Origin: Methanosphaerula palustris E1-9c
GTDB taxonomy: Archaea > Halobacteriota > Methanomicrobia > Methanomicrobiales > Methanospirillaceae
Reading direction: 5' to 3'
Assembly: GCF_000021965.1 (NCBI RefSeq)
Contig: NC_011832.1
Location: 1,240,001-1,304,000, forward strand
DNA: 64,000 nt
The notes beneath the pieces were generated by a model. That model did not search any database and was not told the origin of the DNA. It saw only the letters and a program-made list of their open reading frames with translations. Position 1 is the first letter of the stretch. Each line of letters starts with the position of its first letter. The position numbers and the translations under genes were made by a program. Positions 12,036 to 20,825 of this stretch are shown piece by piece.

Positions 12036-12233
12036 CTATCCTCCATGGACGATGCTGATCACACGGAGATGGTCGCCATCGGAGAGGGGTGTGTCCTCAG
12101 GGAGGAGTACACCATCCCTGACCACGATCACCTCTGCAGGGTTCACCCCTGCGGCCACAAGCAGTTCCTCGATGGTATCGCCAGAAGGTGAACAGAGTTT
12201 TCTGGTCAGATCCGGGAGTTCAAGGGTAATCAT
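12036..12233 (-). CDS. Ubiquitin-like sulfur carrier (MoaD/ThiS/SAMP type)
   Basis: The protein has 65 residues and ends in VHGG, the double-glycine tail that is adenylated and thiocarboxylated in ThiS, MoaD and SAMP proteins. The pattern GDTIEELL, VIVVRDG, LSDGDHLRVI fits the beta-grasp fold. Its stop codon directly abuts the ATG of the TtuA-like gene, and the two Gly codons GGA GGA also form that gene's Shine-Dalgarno sequence. It is most likely the sulfur donor to the TtuA-like enzyme. No E1-like activating enzyme is encoded in the window. Confidence 0.82.
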   Translation of the reverse strand: MITLELPDLTRKLCSPSGDTIEELLVAAGVNPAEVIVVRDGVLLPEDTPLSDGDHLRVISIVHGG

Positions 12234-12370
12234 CTGATGTACGATTGGGAGGACCGGTGGTTTAACAGTGCTGAATGAGGATAAGAGGAGTAGATATTTA
12301 TCTCATAGTAGAGACCCTAACTACCGGATTGATGCTCTGCCGATAGCAATCCTTATCCCCGTTTCAGAAT

Positions 12371-12386
12371 AATCACAATTGTGATT
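12371..12386. promoter_or_regulatory. Operator-like 16-base palindrome before cysK
   Basis: AATCACAATTGTGATT is a perfect 16-base palindrome. It contains the same TCACAATTGTGA core as the SepCysS promoter. It ends 48 bases before the cysK ATG in a 200-base divergent gap between the sulfur carrier and cysK. A clear TATA box for cysK was not fixed; ATATTTATC at about 12293 is the strongest AT stretch. Confidence 0.6.
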
Positions 12387-12433
12387 TCTGCTTTGGTAGA
12401 AATTTCCGGAATCTAACAGTAAGAGGTTGATCT

Positions 12434-13363
12434 ATGGGAAAAATTTACAACAACATCACAGAGACCATCGGGCACACCCCGTTGGTCAGGTTGAACCGGC
12501 TGACCGAGGGGATACCGGCAGAGATCGTCGTCAAGGTGGAGTCATTCAACCCGATGTCGAGTGTCAAGGATCGGATCGGGTTAGCGATGATCGAGGCGGC
12601 GGAGCAGCACGGTCTGATTGGGAAAAATACGACGATCGTCGAGCCGACCAGTGGAAACACCGGCGTAGGACTGGCTTTCGTTGCAGCAGCACGCGGATAT
12701 AAGATCCGGCTTCTGATGCCCGATACGATGACCATCGAACGGAGGAAACTCCTCAAAGCACTCGGGGCAGAACTGGTCCTGACCCCAGGCAAGGATGGGA
12801 TGAAGGGAGCAGTCAGCGCTGCAGAGGCGATGGTCGCAGAGAACCCGGACCTGCTGTATATCCCTCAGCAGTTTCGAAACCCATCGAATCCTGCCATTCA
12901 TCGGAGAACCACTGCCGAAGAGATCTGGACAGATACCGATGGAAAGGTGGATATCGTTGTGGCCGGCGTCGGGACTGGTGGGACGATCACCGGTATTGCA
13001 GAGGCTATCAAGGCCAAAAAACCGGAATTCAAGGCAATTGCCGTTGAGCCGGCGACGTCCCCGGTCCTCTCAGGAGGAAGTCCTGGACCGCATAAGATCC
13101 AGGGGATCGGTGCCGGGTTCATCCCGGATGTGTTGAGGATGGACCTGCTCGACGAGATTGTTCCGGTCAGCAACGAGGATGCGTATGAGATAGCCCGGCG
13201 TCTCGCCAGGGAGGAGGGGATCCTGGCAGGGATCTCATCTGGTGCAGCCCTCTATGCGGCTCTGCTGATCGCAAAACGCCCGGAAAACAGTGAAAAAATG
13301 ATCGTGGTGATCCTCCCGGACACTGGTGAGCGGTACCTCTCCACCGATCTCTTTGATGCATAA
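12434..13363 (+). CDS. cysK: Cysteine synthase CysK (O-acetylserine sulfhydrylase)
   Basis: The 309 residues match CysK. The PLP lysine is in [11 protein letters not shown], the substrate loop is [10 protein letters not shown], the phosphate-binding loop is [10 protein letters not shown], and [10 protein letters not shown] is near the end. It makes cysteine from O-acetylserine and sulfide. AGAGG lies 8 bases before the ATG. It heads an operon with the CysE-MIP18 fusion 12 bases downstream. With SepCysS in the same window, the organism has two routes to cysteine. Confidence 0.95.
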   Translation: MGKIYNNITETIGHTPLVRLNRLTEGIPAEIVVKVESFNPMSSVKDRIGLAMIEAAEQHGLIGKNTTIVEPTSGNTGVGLAFVAAARGYKIRLLMPDTMTIERRKLLKALGAELVLTPGKDGMKGAVSAAEAMVAENPDLLYIPQQFRNPSNPAIHRRTTAEEIWTDTDGKVDIVVAGVGTGGTITGIAEAIKAKKPEFKAIAVEPATSPVLSGGSPGPHKIQGIGAGFIPDVLRMDLLDEIVPVSNEDAYEIARRLAREEGILAGISSGAALYAALLIAKRPENSEKMIVVILPDTGERYLSTDLFDA

Positions 13364-13374
13364 GTGACCTGATC

Positions 13375-14346
13375 ATGCTCCTCAAACACCTCAGGGAAGA
13401 TATCCAGACCATCTTTCAGAAGGACCCGGCAGCCCGATCGATACCGGAGGTGCTCTTCTGTTACCCCGGGTTGCATGCAATCTGGAGTCATCGGATCGCT
13501 CACTGGTTATGGGTCCACCATCTCTTCTTTGCAGGACGGTTTGTATCGCATATCGGTCGGTTTTTGACCGGGATTGAAATCCATCCCGGGGCAATGATCG
13601 GTCGTCGGGTCTTCATTGACCATGGCATGGGTGTCGTGATCGGGGAGACGGCTGAGGTTGGGGATGATGTCCTGATCTATATGGGGGTCGTGCTTGGTGG
13701 GACTGCGCTGGTGAACGAGAAACGTCATCCGACCGTTGAGGATCATGTGATCATCGGTTCAGGGGCCTCGGTGCTCGGTCCGATCACCATCGGAAGCGGG
13801 GCTAAGGTCGGGGCCGGTTCGGTCGTGGTTCGGTCGGTACCCCCAGGGGCAACGGTCGTCGGGGTTCCCGGCAGGATTGCCGGGCCCGAGTGTAACCAGG
13901 ATAGAGATGGGGACCTGGAGGCACCGATGCCGGATCCGATGCTTCGGGTGATCTCCAGGCTGCTCGATCGGCAGAACCAGTTCGAGGAGCGGATCCGGAT
14001 CATGGAACAGGTGATCCCTGGGCCGCTTGGTCTGGAGAAGCGGGCCGAACTGGAGATGGAGGAGCAGATCAGAGACGCGCTCCGCGAGGTGATCGACCCG
14101 GAGGTTGGAATTGATATCGTCGACCTCGGGCTGCTCCGAGATGTGCATGTCACCGCGGACGGGCGTGCAGAGATCGATATGGTGTTGACGACGAAGGGCT
14201 GCCCGTTGGTCGATTACCTGAGCCAGCAGGTTCGGCGGAAGGCCGAGGGGATCCCCGGGATCTCCTCGGTTGATGTGAGGGTGCTGGACGAACCCTGGGA
14301 CTGGAGCAGGTTCGTCCGTCAGAACGGGCAGCTGAAAAAGGTATAG
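13375..14346 (+). CDS. cysE: Serine O-acetyltransferase CysE fused to a MIP18 (DUF59) domain
   Basis: Residues 1 to about 175 are a CysE left-handed beta-helix acyltransferase: [52 protein letters not shown] and [13 protein letters not shown]. After a linker, residues from about 225 to 310 are a MIP18/DUF59 domain ([29 protein letters not shown]), as in SufT and iron-sulfur assembly factors. CysE makes O-acetylserine for CysK. The fusion suggests a link between cysteine supply and iron-sulfur cluster assembly (inference). One continuous frame with no internal start signal supports a true fusion. CysK often binds the CysE C-terminus, which here is replaced. Confidence 0.88.
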   Translation: MLLKHLREDIQTIFQKDPAARSIPEVLFCYPGLHAIWSHRIAHWLWVHHLFFAGRFVSHIGRFLTGIEIHPGAMIGRRVFIDHGMGVVIGETAEVGDDVLIYMGVVLGGTALVNEKRHPTVEDHVIIGSGASVLGPITIGSGAKVGAGSVVVRSVPPGATVVGVPGRIAGPECNQDRDGDLEAPMPDPMLRVISRLLDRQNQFEERIRIMEQVIPGPLGLEKRAELEMEEQIRDALREVIDPEVGIDIVDLGLLRDVHVTADGRAEIDMVLTTKGCPLVDYLSQQVRRKAEGIPGISSVDVRVLDEPWDWSRFVRQNGQLKKV

Positions 14347-14369
14347 CCCGTGCCGTTGAAGTACTGCTG

Positions 14370-14951
14370 ATGGATAGTCGCGATGAGATGTACGGCCGCT
14401 TCTCAGTTGCCCTCGCAAAGCTTGAGGCGTGCAAGGAGTTTGCGGCGCTGATCCCGGAGGTACGGACCAACCTGGTCTATGCAACCGGGGACGCGAAGGA
14501 GAGGAGTGATGTGCTCGCTGTTGAAGGGCGCGTGACCATTATCGGTGGAATGCCGCATGCCTCTGGGAAGCCGGTCTTTGGGGCTTCAAGCCATATGGCC
14601 AGACTGATGATCGAACTGCGAAAGGTCGATCCCCGTGTGCGGGCCGGCGTGGACTTCGCCAACACGCCTGCGCTGGCAGCATGGCTTGAGGACTACTGTC
14701 GGGAGAAACGCTGGATCTTTTCTATGATCGATCGGAGGAACGAGCCGGATTCTATCAAAGAGGAGGAGTGCGCTTCGATGCCATGGAAGGTCGCCGAGGC
14801 GGTCAGGGCGGCCGGGAATCGTGCCCCCAAGATCTTCTATGAGACCGGTGCCATCGGCAAGGAGCCGGTCAGTGTGCTGGTCGGCGGGGATCCGATCGAG
14901 GTCGTCGAGCAGGTCTGCGAGATTGCGCGGAGGTATGCAGATGAGCGATGA
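14370..14951 (+). CDS. thiN: Stand-alone ThiN-type thiamine-phosphate synthase
   Basis: The 193 residues match the ThiN domain that in many archaea is fused to ThiD. Typical stretches are EVRTNLVYA, DVLAVEGRVTII, GASSHMARLMIELRK and a C-terminal YETGAIGKEPVSVL. ThiN joins HMP pyrophosphate and thiazole phosphate to thiamine phosphate. A separate thiD-like gene lies at 37248-38090. It follows the CysE fusion by 23 bases and overlaps the next gene by 11 bases, so it is in the cysK operon. Some ThiN-like proteins act as ligand-binding domains; an enzymatic role is probable but not certain. Confidence 0.78.
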   Translation: MDSRDEMYGRFSVALAKLEACKEFAALIPEVRTNLVYATGDAKERSDVLAVEGRVTIIGGMPHASGKPVFGASSHMARLMIELRKVDPRVRAGVDFANTPALAAWLEDYCREKRWIFSMIDRRNEPDSIKEEECASMPWKVAEAVRAAGNRAPKIFYETGAIGKEPVSVLVGGDPIEVVEQVCEIARRYADER

Positions 14952-15978
14952 GAAGATCGGGAAGATCGATGCGGCGACTTTCGCCTCGTTCCTGCTCCAC
15001 CGAACAGGTGCGGCAGATCCCTCGGTGATCGTGCCGCCGACTGCGGGGATCGATGCAGGGGTGGTCGACCTCGGTAACAACAGGGTACTGATCGTGGCCG
15101 AGGATCCGATCTTCGCCATCCCCAACCAGCCATACGATCTCTTCGGCTGGCACACGGTCCATATCGGGGCCAGCGATGTCGCCGTGATGGGGGTGAAGCC
15201 GCAGTACATGACCTATTCACTGCTGATGCCCCCGGGTACGCCCGACCAGGACTTCCGGACGATCGTGGACGCGATCGACTTGGCTGCAAAGGATCTCGGG
15301 ATCGCGATCGTCGGCGGACACACCGGGTACTATCCCGGGTTCGCCGCCCCGACGATCGGCGGAATTACGGTTTTTGCGGTGGCAGAGAAAGGGGAGTACA
15401 TCACCTCTGCAGGTGCTCGACCCGGTGATGATGTGCTGCTGACCAAGGGGCCGGCGATCGAGACCGCGGCTCTCCTTTCAGTGCTCCGTGAAAATGAACT
15501 GAAGGCGAAGTACCCGGCCTGGCTTGTGAAGGCTGCGCAGGATCTCTGCTGGCAGATGTCGGTTGTGGCGGATGCGGCCCTCGCCCGTGAGGCTGGCGAG
15601 GTGACAGCGATGCATGATGCGACAGAAGGCGGGGTGATCGGCGGACTCTTTGAGATTGCAGCGGCAAGTAACACCGGGATGGTGATCGATGAGGCGCAGA
15701 TCATCTATCCGAAAGAGGTCAGAATGGTCTGTGAGCAGTTCAACCTGGATCCTCTGGCATCGATCGCCGAGGGGACGCTCCTTCTGACTGCAGATCCGTC
15801 CAGTTCTGATGCGATCATCGACCTCCTGACCCGGTCCGGGATCCCGGTGTCGGTGATCGGGAAGGTCACGGACAATCCTGGGGAGCGGACGATCCGACGG
15901 GTCGACGGTACCATTGAAGAACTCCATATCCCAGAGCAGGACCCCTTCTGGCCCGTCTTCTTCGAGAGTACGTGCTGA
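14941..15978 (+). CDS. AIR synthase family protein (HypE/ThiL-like ATPase)
   Basis: I chose ATG 14941 because GGAGG lies 7 bases upstream; ATG 14935 is too close. The protein has 345 residues. It shows the PurM/HypE/ThiL/SelD two-domain pattern: a GIDAGVVDLGNNRVLIVAEDP ATP-site start, HIGASDVAVMGVKPQYM, VGGHTGYYPG, GDDVLLTKGPAIETAAL and MHDATEGGVIGGLFEIA. These proteins phosphorylate a carbonyl, amide or thioamide oxygen. It is closest in look to HypE-like AIR synthases, but the substrate is unknown. The place after thiN suggests a thiamine or sulfur link (inference). The C-terminus ends in FESTC, faintly like the HypE Cys tail. Confidence 0.75.
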   Translation: MSDEKIGKIDAATFASFLLHRTGAADPSVIVPPTAGIDAGVVDLGNNRVLIVAEDPIFAIPNQPYDLFGWHTVHIGASDVAVMGVKPQYMTYSLLMPPGTPDQDFRTIVDAIDLAAKDLGIAIVGGHTGYYPGFAAPTIGGITVFAVAEKGEYITSAGARPGDDVLLTKGPAIETAALLSVLRENELKAKYPAWLVKAAQDLCWQMSVVADAALAREAGEVTAMHDATEGGVIGGLFEIAAASNTGMVIDEAQIIYPKEVRMVCEQFNLDPLASIAEGTLLLTADPSSSDAIIDLLTRSGIPVSVIGKVTDNPGERTIRRVDGTIEELHIPEQDPFWPVFFESTC

Positions 15979-15988
15979 AGGAGACGAC

Positions 15989-15995
15989 TTTTTTT
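15989..15995 (+). terminator. Poly-T terminator of the cysK operon
   Basis: A run of seven T lies 10 bases after the AIR synthase stop. Archaeal termination needs only such a T-tract, so this is a plausible end of the cysK-cysE-thiN operon. Confidence 0.5.
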
Positions 15996-16110
15996 AAGCG
16001 TCCATGTCTCATGAGATGGCTTTAGAAAAAATGCGCGGATTATTTCGTCTGTATCTGCCGGAATACCTCGGTGAAAGTCGACTACCGATAAATATCATCA
16101 TCAACTAATT

Positions 16111-17307
16111 ATGATGATCACCATGCCTGTCCCTGTCAGTGAACTTATGGGCCGAATGAGTCGTTTTAGAACTCAGATGGATAAAAATCATCCTGATTGG
16201 GAGATTGTGGCCATTCTCGGAAAGGTCGACCTTTATTACTTCACCGGTACCATCCAGGACGGCATTCTCCTCATTCCCCGGAATGATGAAGCGGTGTTCT
16301 GGGTCCGTCAGAGTTATGAACGGGCCCTTGATGAATCCAGGTCCCCCTGCATCAGAAAGATGAGCAGGTACCGTGATATTGCTGCGGTCATGGGGACATT
16401 TCCTGCAACGCTGTACCTTGAGATGGAACTGGTGACGATGGCACAGGTTCAGAGACTGCAGAAATCTCTCAATTTTACCGATGTGAAGGCGGTTGATGCC
16501 GAGGTGGCCGCTGTCAGGTCGGTGAAGAGCGGCTACGAACTCTCCCTTATGGAGAAGGCTGGAAGGATCCACCGGCATGTGCTGGAGGATTGTATGCCTT
16601 CCCTCCTCTCAGAAGGGATCGATGAGGTAGAACTCAACAGCGACCTTTACTCCCTGATGGTGAAGGAAGGTCACCAGGGGATCATCCGGTTTGACATGTT
16701 CAATGAGATGATCCTGGGACAGATCGGTTTTGGTGTCAGTTCCATCTATCCGACCTGTGTCAACACCCCTGGAGGGATTTCAGGTATGCATCCGGCGGTA
16801 CCGCTGATGGGATGCCGGGAGAGGCGACTCCGGAAGGGCGACCTTGTTGTTGTGGATATCGGGTGTGGGGTTGAGGGATACCAGACCGACAAGACCATGA
16901 CCTACATGTTTGGTTCGCCCATTCCTGATGCAGCGGTCCAGGTGCATGAGCACTGTGTGGATATCCAGAATGAACTGGCTTCGCTCCTGAAACCGGGTGC
17001 GATTCCTTCAGAGATCTACTCTACCATCATCGATGGGCTGAGTCCTGAATTCCTAAAAGATTTTATGGGATTCGGAGGGCATCAGGTGAAGTTCCTTGGT
17101 CATGGTATCGGATTGTGGATCGATGAAAAACCCGTGATCGCGAAAGGGTTTGATGAACCGCTGGAGGAAGGGATGGTCTTTGCACTTGAGCCCAAAAAAG
17201 GAATCCAGGGAGTCGGGCTGGTTGGCATCGAGAATACCTTTGTCGTGACTCCTCAGGGGGGTCGATGCATCACCGGTGATAATCCCGGACTGATCCCGGT
17301 ATACTGA
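16111..17307 (+). CDS. M24-family Xaa-Pro aminopeptidase-like protein
   Basis: The 398 residues have an N-terminal creatinase-like domain (to about 130) and a pita-bread M24 domain. The metal ligands are visible: Asp in VVVDIGCGVEGYQTDKT (two Asp), His in LGHGIGLWI, Glu in ALEPKKG and Glu in VGIENTFVV. Such enzymes cut after Xaa-Pro or act on related small substrates; the true substrate is unknown. The gene stands alone and runs toward the leftward gene at 17490. A second ATG at 16114 is possible. Confidence 0.88.
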   Translation: MMITMPVPVSELMGRMSRFRTQMDKNHPDWEIVAILGKVDLYYFTGTIQDGILLIPRNDEAVFWVRQSYERALDESRSPCIRKMSRYRDIAAVMGTFPATLYLEMELVTMAQVQRLQKSLNFTDVKAVDAEVAAVRSVKSGYELSLMEKAGRIHRHVLEDCMPSLLSEGIDEVELNSDLYSLMVKEGHQGIIRFDMFNEMILGQIGFGVSSIYPTCVNTPGGISGMHPAVPLMGCRERRLRKGDLVVVDIGCGVEGYQTDKTMTYMFGSPIPDAAVQVHEHCVDIQNELASLLKPGAIPSEIYSTIIDGLSPEFLKDFMGFGGHQVKFLGHGIGLWIDEKPVIAKGFDEPLEEGMVFALEPKKGIQGVGLVGIENTFVVTPQGGRCITGDNPGLIPVY

Positions 17308-17357
17308 TCCTGAAGTCCATCGTCCACTCCGGTCGACCCACTCTCTACCTCGTCAAA

Positions 17358-17364
17358 TTTTTTT
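17358..17364 (+). terminator. Poly-T terminator after the M24 peptidase
   Basis: A run of seven T lies 51 bases after the peptidase stop, in the gap between two convergent genes. Confidence 0.45.
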
Positions 17365-17489
17365 GGATATGAGGATCTGTAAAACAGTTTAATATTTTGA
17401 ACCAATCGGTTGATCACGCAATCCAGTCTGACCTGATCGGCAAGAACTGTGTCAAGAATTATTTTGACGCCGTTGTTTTAATAGACAAT

Positions 17490-18323
17490 TCACCCGACAG
17501 TCCAGGTGATCTCTGCATGCATGGACTTTCCGCGGTACCTGAGCCCGTTATGCTCCATATTGAGGTGATTCCGAAGGTACTGGCGGATAATTCCGTCCTG
17601 CTGTTCATCGACGCCGCCCATTCTGGCTCCGAGGTCCATGACGGCGTGGCCGAGTGTCGGATACAACCGACCGTCCGGGTACTCTTTGCAGACGATAGAA
17701 GCCGGTACCCCGAGCTGGCGGAGTCCACGGTACAGGCAATCGGCATGGGGGATATCGTTGAACTCGCATCCGAGGACCTTTGGCCAGAGTTCCTTCATCG
17801 CAACAGCGATCGGTGGGGGGGTTCCATGCCAGAAGAGGACGACCCTCCCCGAGCAGCAGGTGTTGACTGCTCTGACCACTGCTTCCAGGTCCGGGGTGAA
17901 GAGTGAATAGGGAGCGACTAGGAGAGGATACTTTTCTGTGCATCCTGTGTCGAGGTGTTCCCATCCCCCTGCGATGACCGAGATTCGTGACTCCATCGAA
18001 TGTTTGACTGCACACTTGGTCAGGGAGTCTATCATCGCCTCGGATTTTGTCACTTCGGTGACCCGGTTTCCTTTTCGGGAGATCAGATAGGGGAGCATCG
18101 ATCTGTCCCCAACCAGCAGTACCGACGAGCCGGACGGGGGGGCGACCCGCTCCATCAGATATTTGGCCTGAGTGACCCATAGCCGGGGATCTGCCATTGA
18201 AAGTCGAATTGTCTCTTCTGGTTCCTCTGGGACAAGATGTGGAGTGGAGAGGTACTGGTTATAGGTAAGGCGCCAGGTCTCGACCCAATCTGTGCTGCTA
18301 TCAGGTTCTTTCATCTGCATCAT
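17490..18323 (-). CDS. Class I SAM-dependent methyltransferase-like protein
   Basis: The 277 residues show a Rossmann start SSVLLVGDRSMLPYLISRKG followed by an acidic second strand end (TEVTKSEAMIDSL) and a VIAGGWEHL loop, as in SAM-dependent methyltransferases. The glycine-rich loop is changed (VGDRS instead of GxGxG). Several cysteines occur in the C-terminal half (NTCCSG, GCEFND, ADCLYRG). The substrate is unknown. MKEPDSS at 18314 is an alternative start. The AT-rich region to 18430 holds its promoter. Confidence 0.6.
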   Translation of the reverse strand: MMQMKEPDSSTDWVETWRLTYNQYLSTPHLVPEEPEETIRLSMADPRLWVTQAKYLMERVAPPSGSSVLLVGDRSMLPYLISRKGNRVTEVTKSEAMIDSLTKCAVKHSMESRISVIAGGWEHLDTGCTEKYPLLVAPYSLFTPDLEAVVRAVNTCCSGRVVLFWHGTPPPIAVAMKELWPKVLGCEFNDIPHADCLYRGLRQLGVPASIVCKEYPDGRLYPTLGHAVMDLGARMGGVDEQQDGIIRQYLRNHLNMEHNGLRYRGKSMHAEITWTVG

Positions 18324-18493
18324 CTCGTCCAGTCCTCGTCGTATGGGTATTGAATGTGATAGGTCTTTTGATAATATATTGTTCTTAATTATTTCTGAAG
18401 TTAATTAAATTTATCTATATCTGTGATGCACCGGCATGTCAGTCCGAGTTTCTATCGCTGGATGATCAGCAGACCTCCGCATCTGGATCGGAC

Positions 18494-19972
18494 TCACACA
18501 TGACGAAGGTCGGTGAATGCGGCGATCGTAGCACTGGTCGTGACAAGGTCGTCCCTGCTGAGATCATGAACATTGGTGTGTCCGGTCAGACGAGTGAAGT
18601 CCTCTAACTCTGCTGTGGTAACGTTGAGGAAGTTTGCCAGTCGGTCGGCCCCAACCTCGCTCTTCATCCTCGGTCGAAGATCGATATCCTGAGTGGTCAA
18701 ACCCTCCGGGCATCGTCCGGTTGAACAGATCCTGTGCTGCTGACAGCCGCAGGCCATCAGGGCGGCGGTCCCAAGGGCGACAGCGTCCGCACCAAGGGCC
18801 AGAGCCTTGGCAATGTCAGAGGAGATCCGAAGCCCGCCGGTGATGACCAGTGACGTCCCGGTTGCACCCAACCGATCCAGTGTCTCCCTCGCCCTGTAGA
18901 GGGCGAATATGGTGGGGACCGAGGTCGAAGCTTTAATGAACTTCGGGGCTGCCCCGGTTCCTCCTGGTCGACCATCGATGGTGACAAAGTCGGCCCCTGC
19001 ATAGACGATTGCCTCGAGGTCAGCTTCGATATGTCCGGCTGCAATCTTGACCCCGACCGGGCGTCCTCCGGAGATCTCCCGGAGCCAGGTTACCTTGGTT
19101 TTCAGGTCGTCCCGGGTTTTGATATCAGTGAAACGTGCAGGGCTGATGATATCCGTTCCTTTCGGATACCCCCTGACCGTCGCGATCTCGGGGGTGACCT
19201 TCTCACCGGGTAATCGAGCTCCGAGACCTGGTTCTGCAGACTGACCCAGTTTTATCTCGATCGCGTCGACAGACCTGAGCATCTCGGCTGTCACGCTGTA
19301 CTGGTTCGGAACATACTCAAAGATGTATCGATACGCCTGCGCCTGCTCTTCGGGGAGCACCCCGCCTTCACCCGATCCGATGGCAGTTCTGACCTTGGCT
19401 GAACCGCCTGCAAGGGCGATCTTTGTCTCCTTTGAGAGAGCACCAAAGGACATGTGTGTCACATAAAATGGGGTGTCGATCACCAGCGGATGAACTGCCC
19501 GGGGACCTATAACGGTTCTGGTTAATACCGGAACGTCTGCATTGATCGGAATGCGTGCGATCTGGGCTCCACAGATCAGCAGTTTGTCCCAGGTTATCAC
19601 CTGCTGTGTGGTCCGCATCGGCTCGATCACAGACCGTCCGGTCTCTGCCATCTGGTGGATATCGGTCAGGTACTCCTCGATGAAGAGAGGTGCCTCCATA
19701 CGGTTGAGTAAAGCCTCCGTAACCCTGTCCGGAAGGGCCGGCGGAGTCGCCATCTGACTCGTTGTTCCGCAGACCGGGCAGGTGAACCCGATATGTATCT
19801 CCTTTCCCTTTTCGATCACTGGCTGCAGGTGTGAACGGTCTGATCCGCAGATCGGGCAGATCCAGGTATCGGAGAGGTCATAGGGCTCGGCTCCCTTTGG
19901 AATGTCATTCTCCTCTTCACCCTCGTTGCTGTCATATTCGAATGAATTACAGACATTACACCGGTAGATCAT
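18494..19972 (-). CDS. gltB: Glutamate synthase (GltB-type) with N-terminal rubredoxin-like domain
   Basis: The 492 residues begin with a rubredoxin-like metal site (CNVC near residue 6, CPIC near residue 39) followed by a second CPVC site. An FMN-binding glutamate synthase barrel follows: THMSFGALSKETKIALA, SGEGGVLPEEQ, DFVTIDGRPGGTGAAP and GADAVALGTAALMACGCQQH. The cysteines of CGCQQHRICSTGRCPEG hold the [3Fe-4S] cluster. It makes glutamate from 2-oxoglutarate and glutamine-derived ammonia. There is no glutaminase domain, as usual for archaeal split forms. The rubredoxin part probably brings electrons. Confidence 0.9.
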   Translation of the reverse strand: MIYRCNVCNSFEYDSNEGEEENDIPKGAEPYDLSDTWICPICGSDRSHLQPVIEKGKEIHIGFTCPVCGTTSQMATPPALPDRVTEALLNRMEAPLFIEEYLTDIHQMAETGRSVIEPMRTTQQVITWDKLLICGAQIARIPINADVPVLTRTVIGPRAVHPLVIDTPFYVTHMSFGALSKETKIALAGGSAKVRTAIGSGEGGVLPEEQAQAYRYIFEYVPNQYSVTAEMLRSVDAIEIKLGQSAEPGLGARLPGEKVTPEIATVRGYPKGTDIISPARFTDIKTRDDLKTKVTWLREISGGRPVGVKIAAGHIEADLEAIVYAGADFVTIDGRPGGTGAAPKFIKASTSVPTIFALYRARETLDRLGATGTSLVITGGLRISSDIAKALALGADAVALGTAALMACGCQQHRICSTGRCPEGLTTQDIDLRPRMKSEVGADRLANFLNVTTAELEDFTRLTGHTNVHDLSRDDLVTTSATIAAFTDLRHV

Positions 19973-20108
19973 GATATTGTATCCGTTGAGATTGAGAGGG
20001 CGAGGGGGATAAGCGTTGTGACGGCGGGTCTCTCGCTATGGAATGACCTCTTCTATATTCGGTCTTTTTAAAAATATGAATATGGGGAGCACGGTTCCTC
20101 TCCTAGGG

Positions 20109-20564
20109 TCAGATGATCAGTTCAGATTCTCCTTCTGGACGGGTCAGGACGATCCCCGCGATCAGCACCGCGAGTACAGCCACGGTTCCCATAATTTCGT
20201 ATGGGTTGGTGAACGTGGTGGCATTGCTGACATTACTGACGATCACATGTCGGATCATGCTGGTCAGCCCGGCGATCAGCAGCGGTCGTGGTTCAAAGTG
20301 TCGTGTCTGAAAGTAGACGGTCACGGTAGTGAGCAGGGTCAGCACGGTGATCGAGAGAAGGAGTGCTTCGAGAACCTCTACGACTCCCGTCTGCAGATCC
20401 GGGGATGAGAAGAGGTCGAGAATCTCTCTGATCGCGTCGTATAGTGAGAAAATGGCGACGATCGAGAAGAGGGCTGCGATAACCACATACGCTGTCAGTT
20501 GTATATCTGTGATCACACGGATCACGAAATGTACACTTGTCGCTTCGTCAGGGATTTTTGCCAT
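20109..20564 (-). CDS. PsiE-family membrane protein
   Basis: The 151 residues contain four hydrophobic stretches: about 20-42, 63-83, 98-110 and 128-146. The pattern DIQLTAYVVIAALFSIVAIFSLYDAI then VLEALLLSITVLTLLTTVTVYF is that of the phosphate-starvation-inducible PsiE family. The function is not known in detail. The gene has no partner; it sits after the glutamate synthase gene in the same direction but with its own spacing. Confidence 0.7.
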   Translation of the reverse strand: MAKIPDEATSVHFVIRVITDIQLTAYVVIAALFSIVAIFSLYDAIREILDLFSSPDLQTGVVEVLEALLLSITVLTLLTTVTVYFQTRHFEPRPLLIAGLTSMIRHVIVSNVSNATTFTNPYEIMGTVAVLAVLIAGIVLTRPEGESELII

Positions 20565-20825
20565 CCCCAGTCTATCGGCGCATAATAGATATATGCGTGT
20601 CGAACTGGTTGGACTGGTAGTGCTCGTCGTCGATGTATGTTCTGATCAGAGGGGAATGATAGAGAAAACGTGCACTTTTCTTTCCACTTTTTCTTTGGGT
20701 TCACTCGATGTAAGAAGCCATCAGTCCGAAACCTATTCTCTTCTACGATAGGAGATCTGTCGACTCATCTCAACGGACCACAATAAATATCTGGCCACCT
20801 GAACTTTTACCTACCAGGTGAGGTG

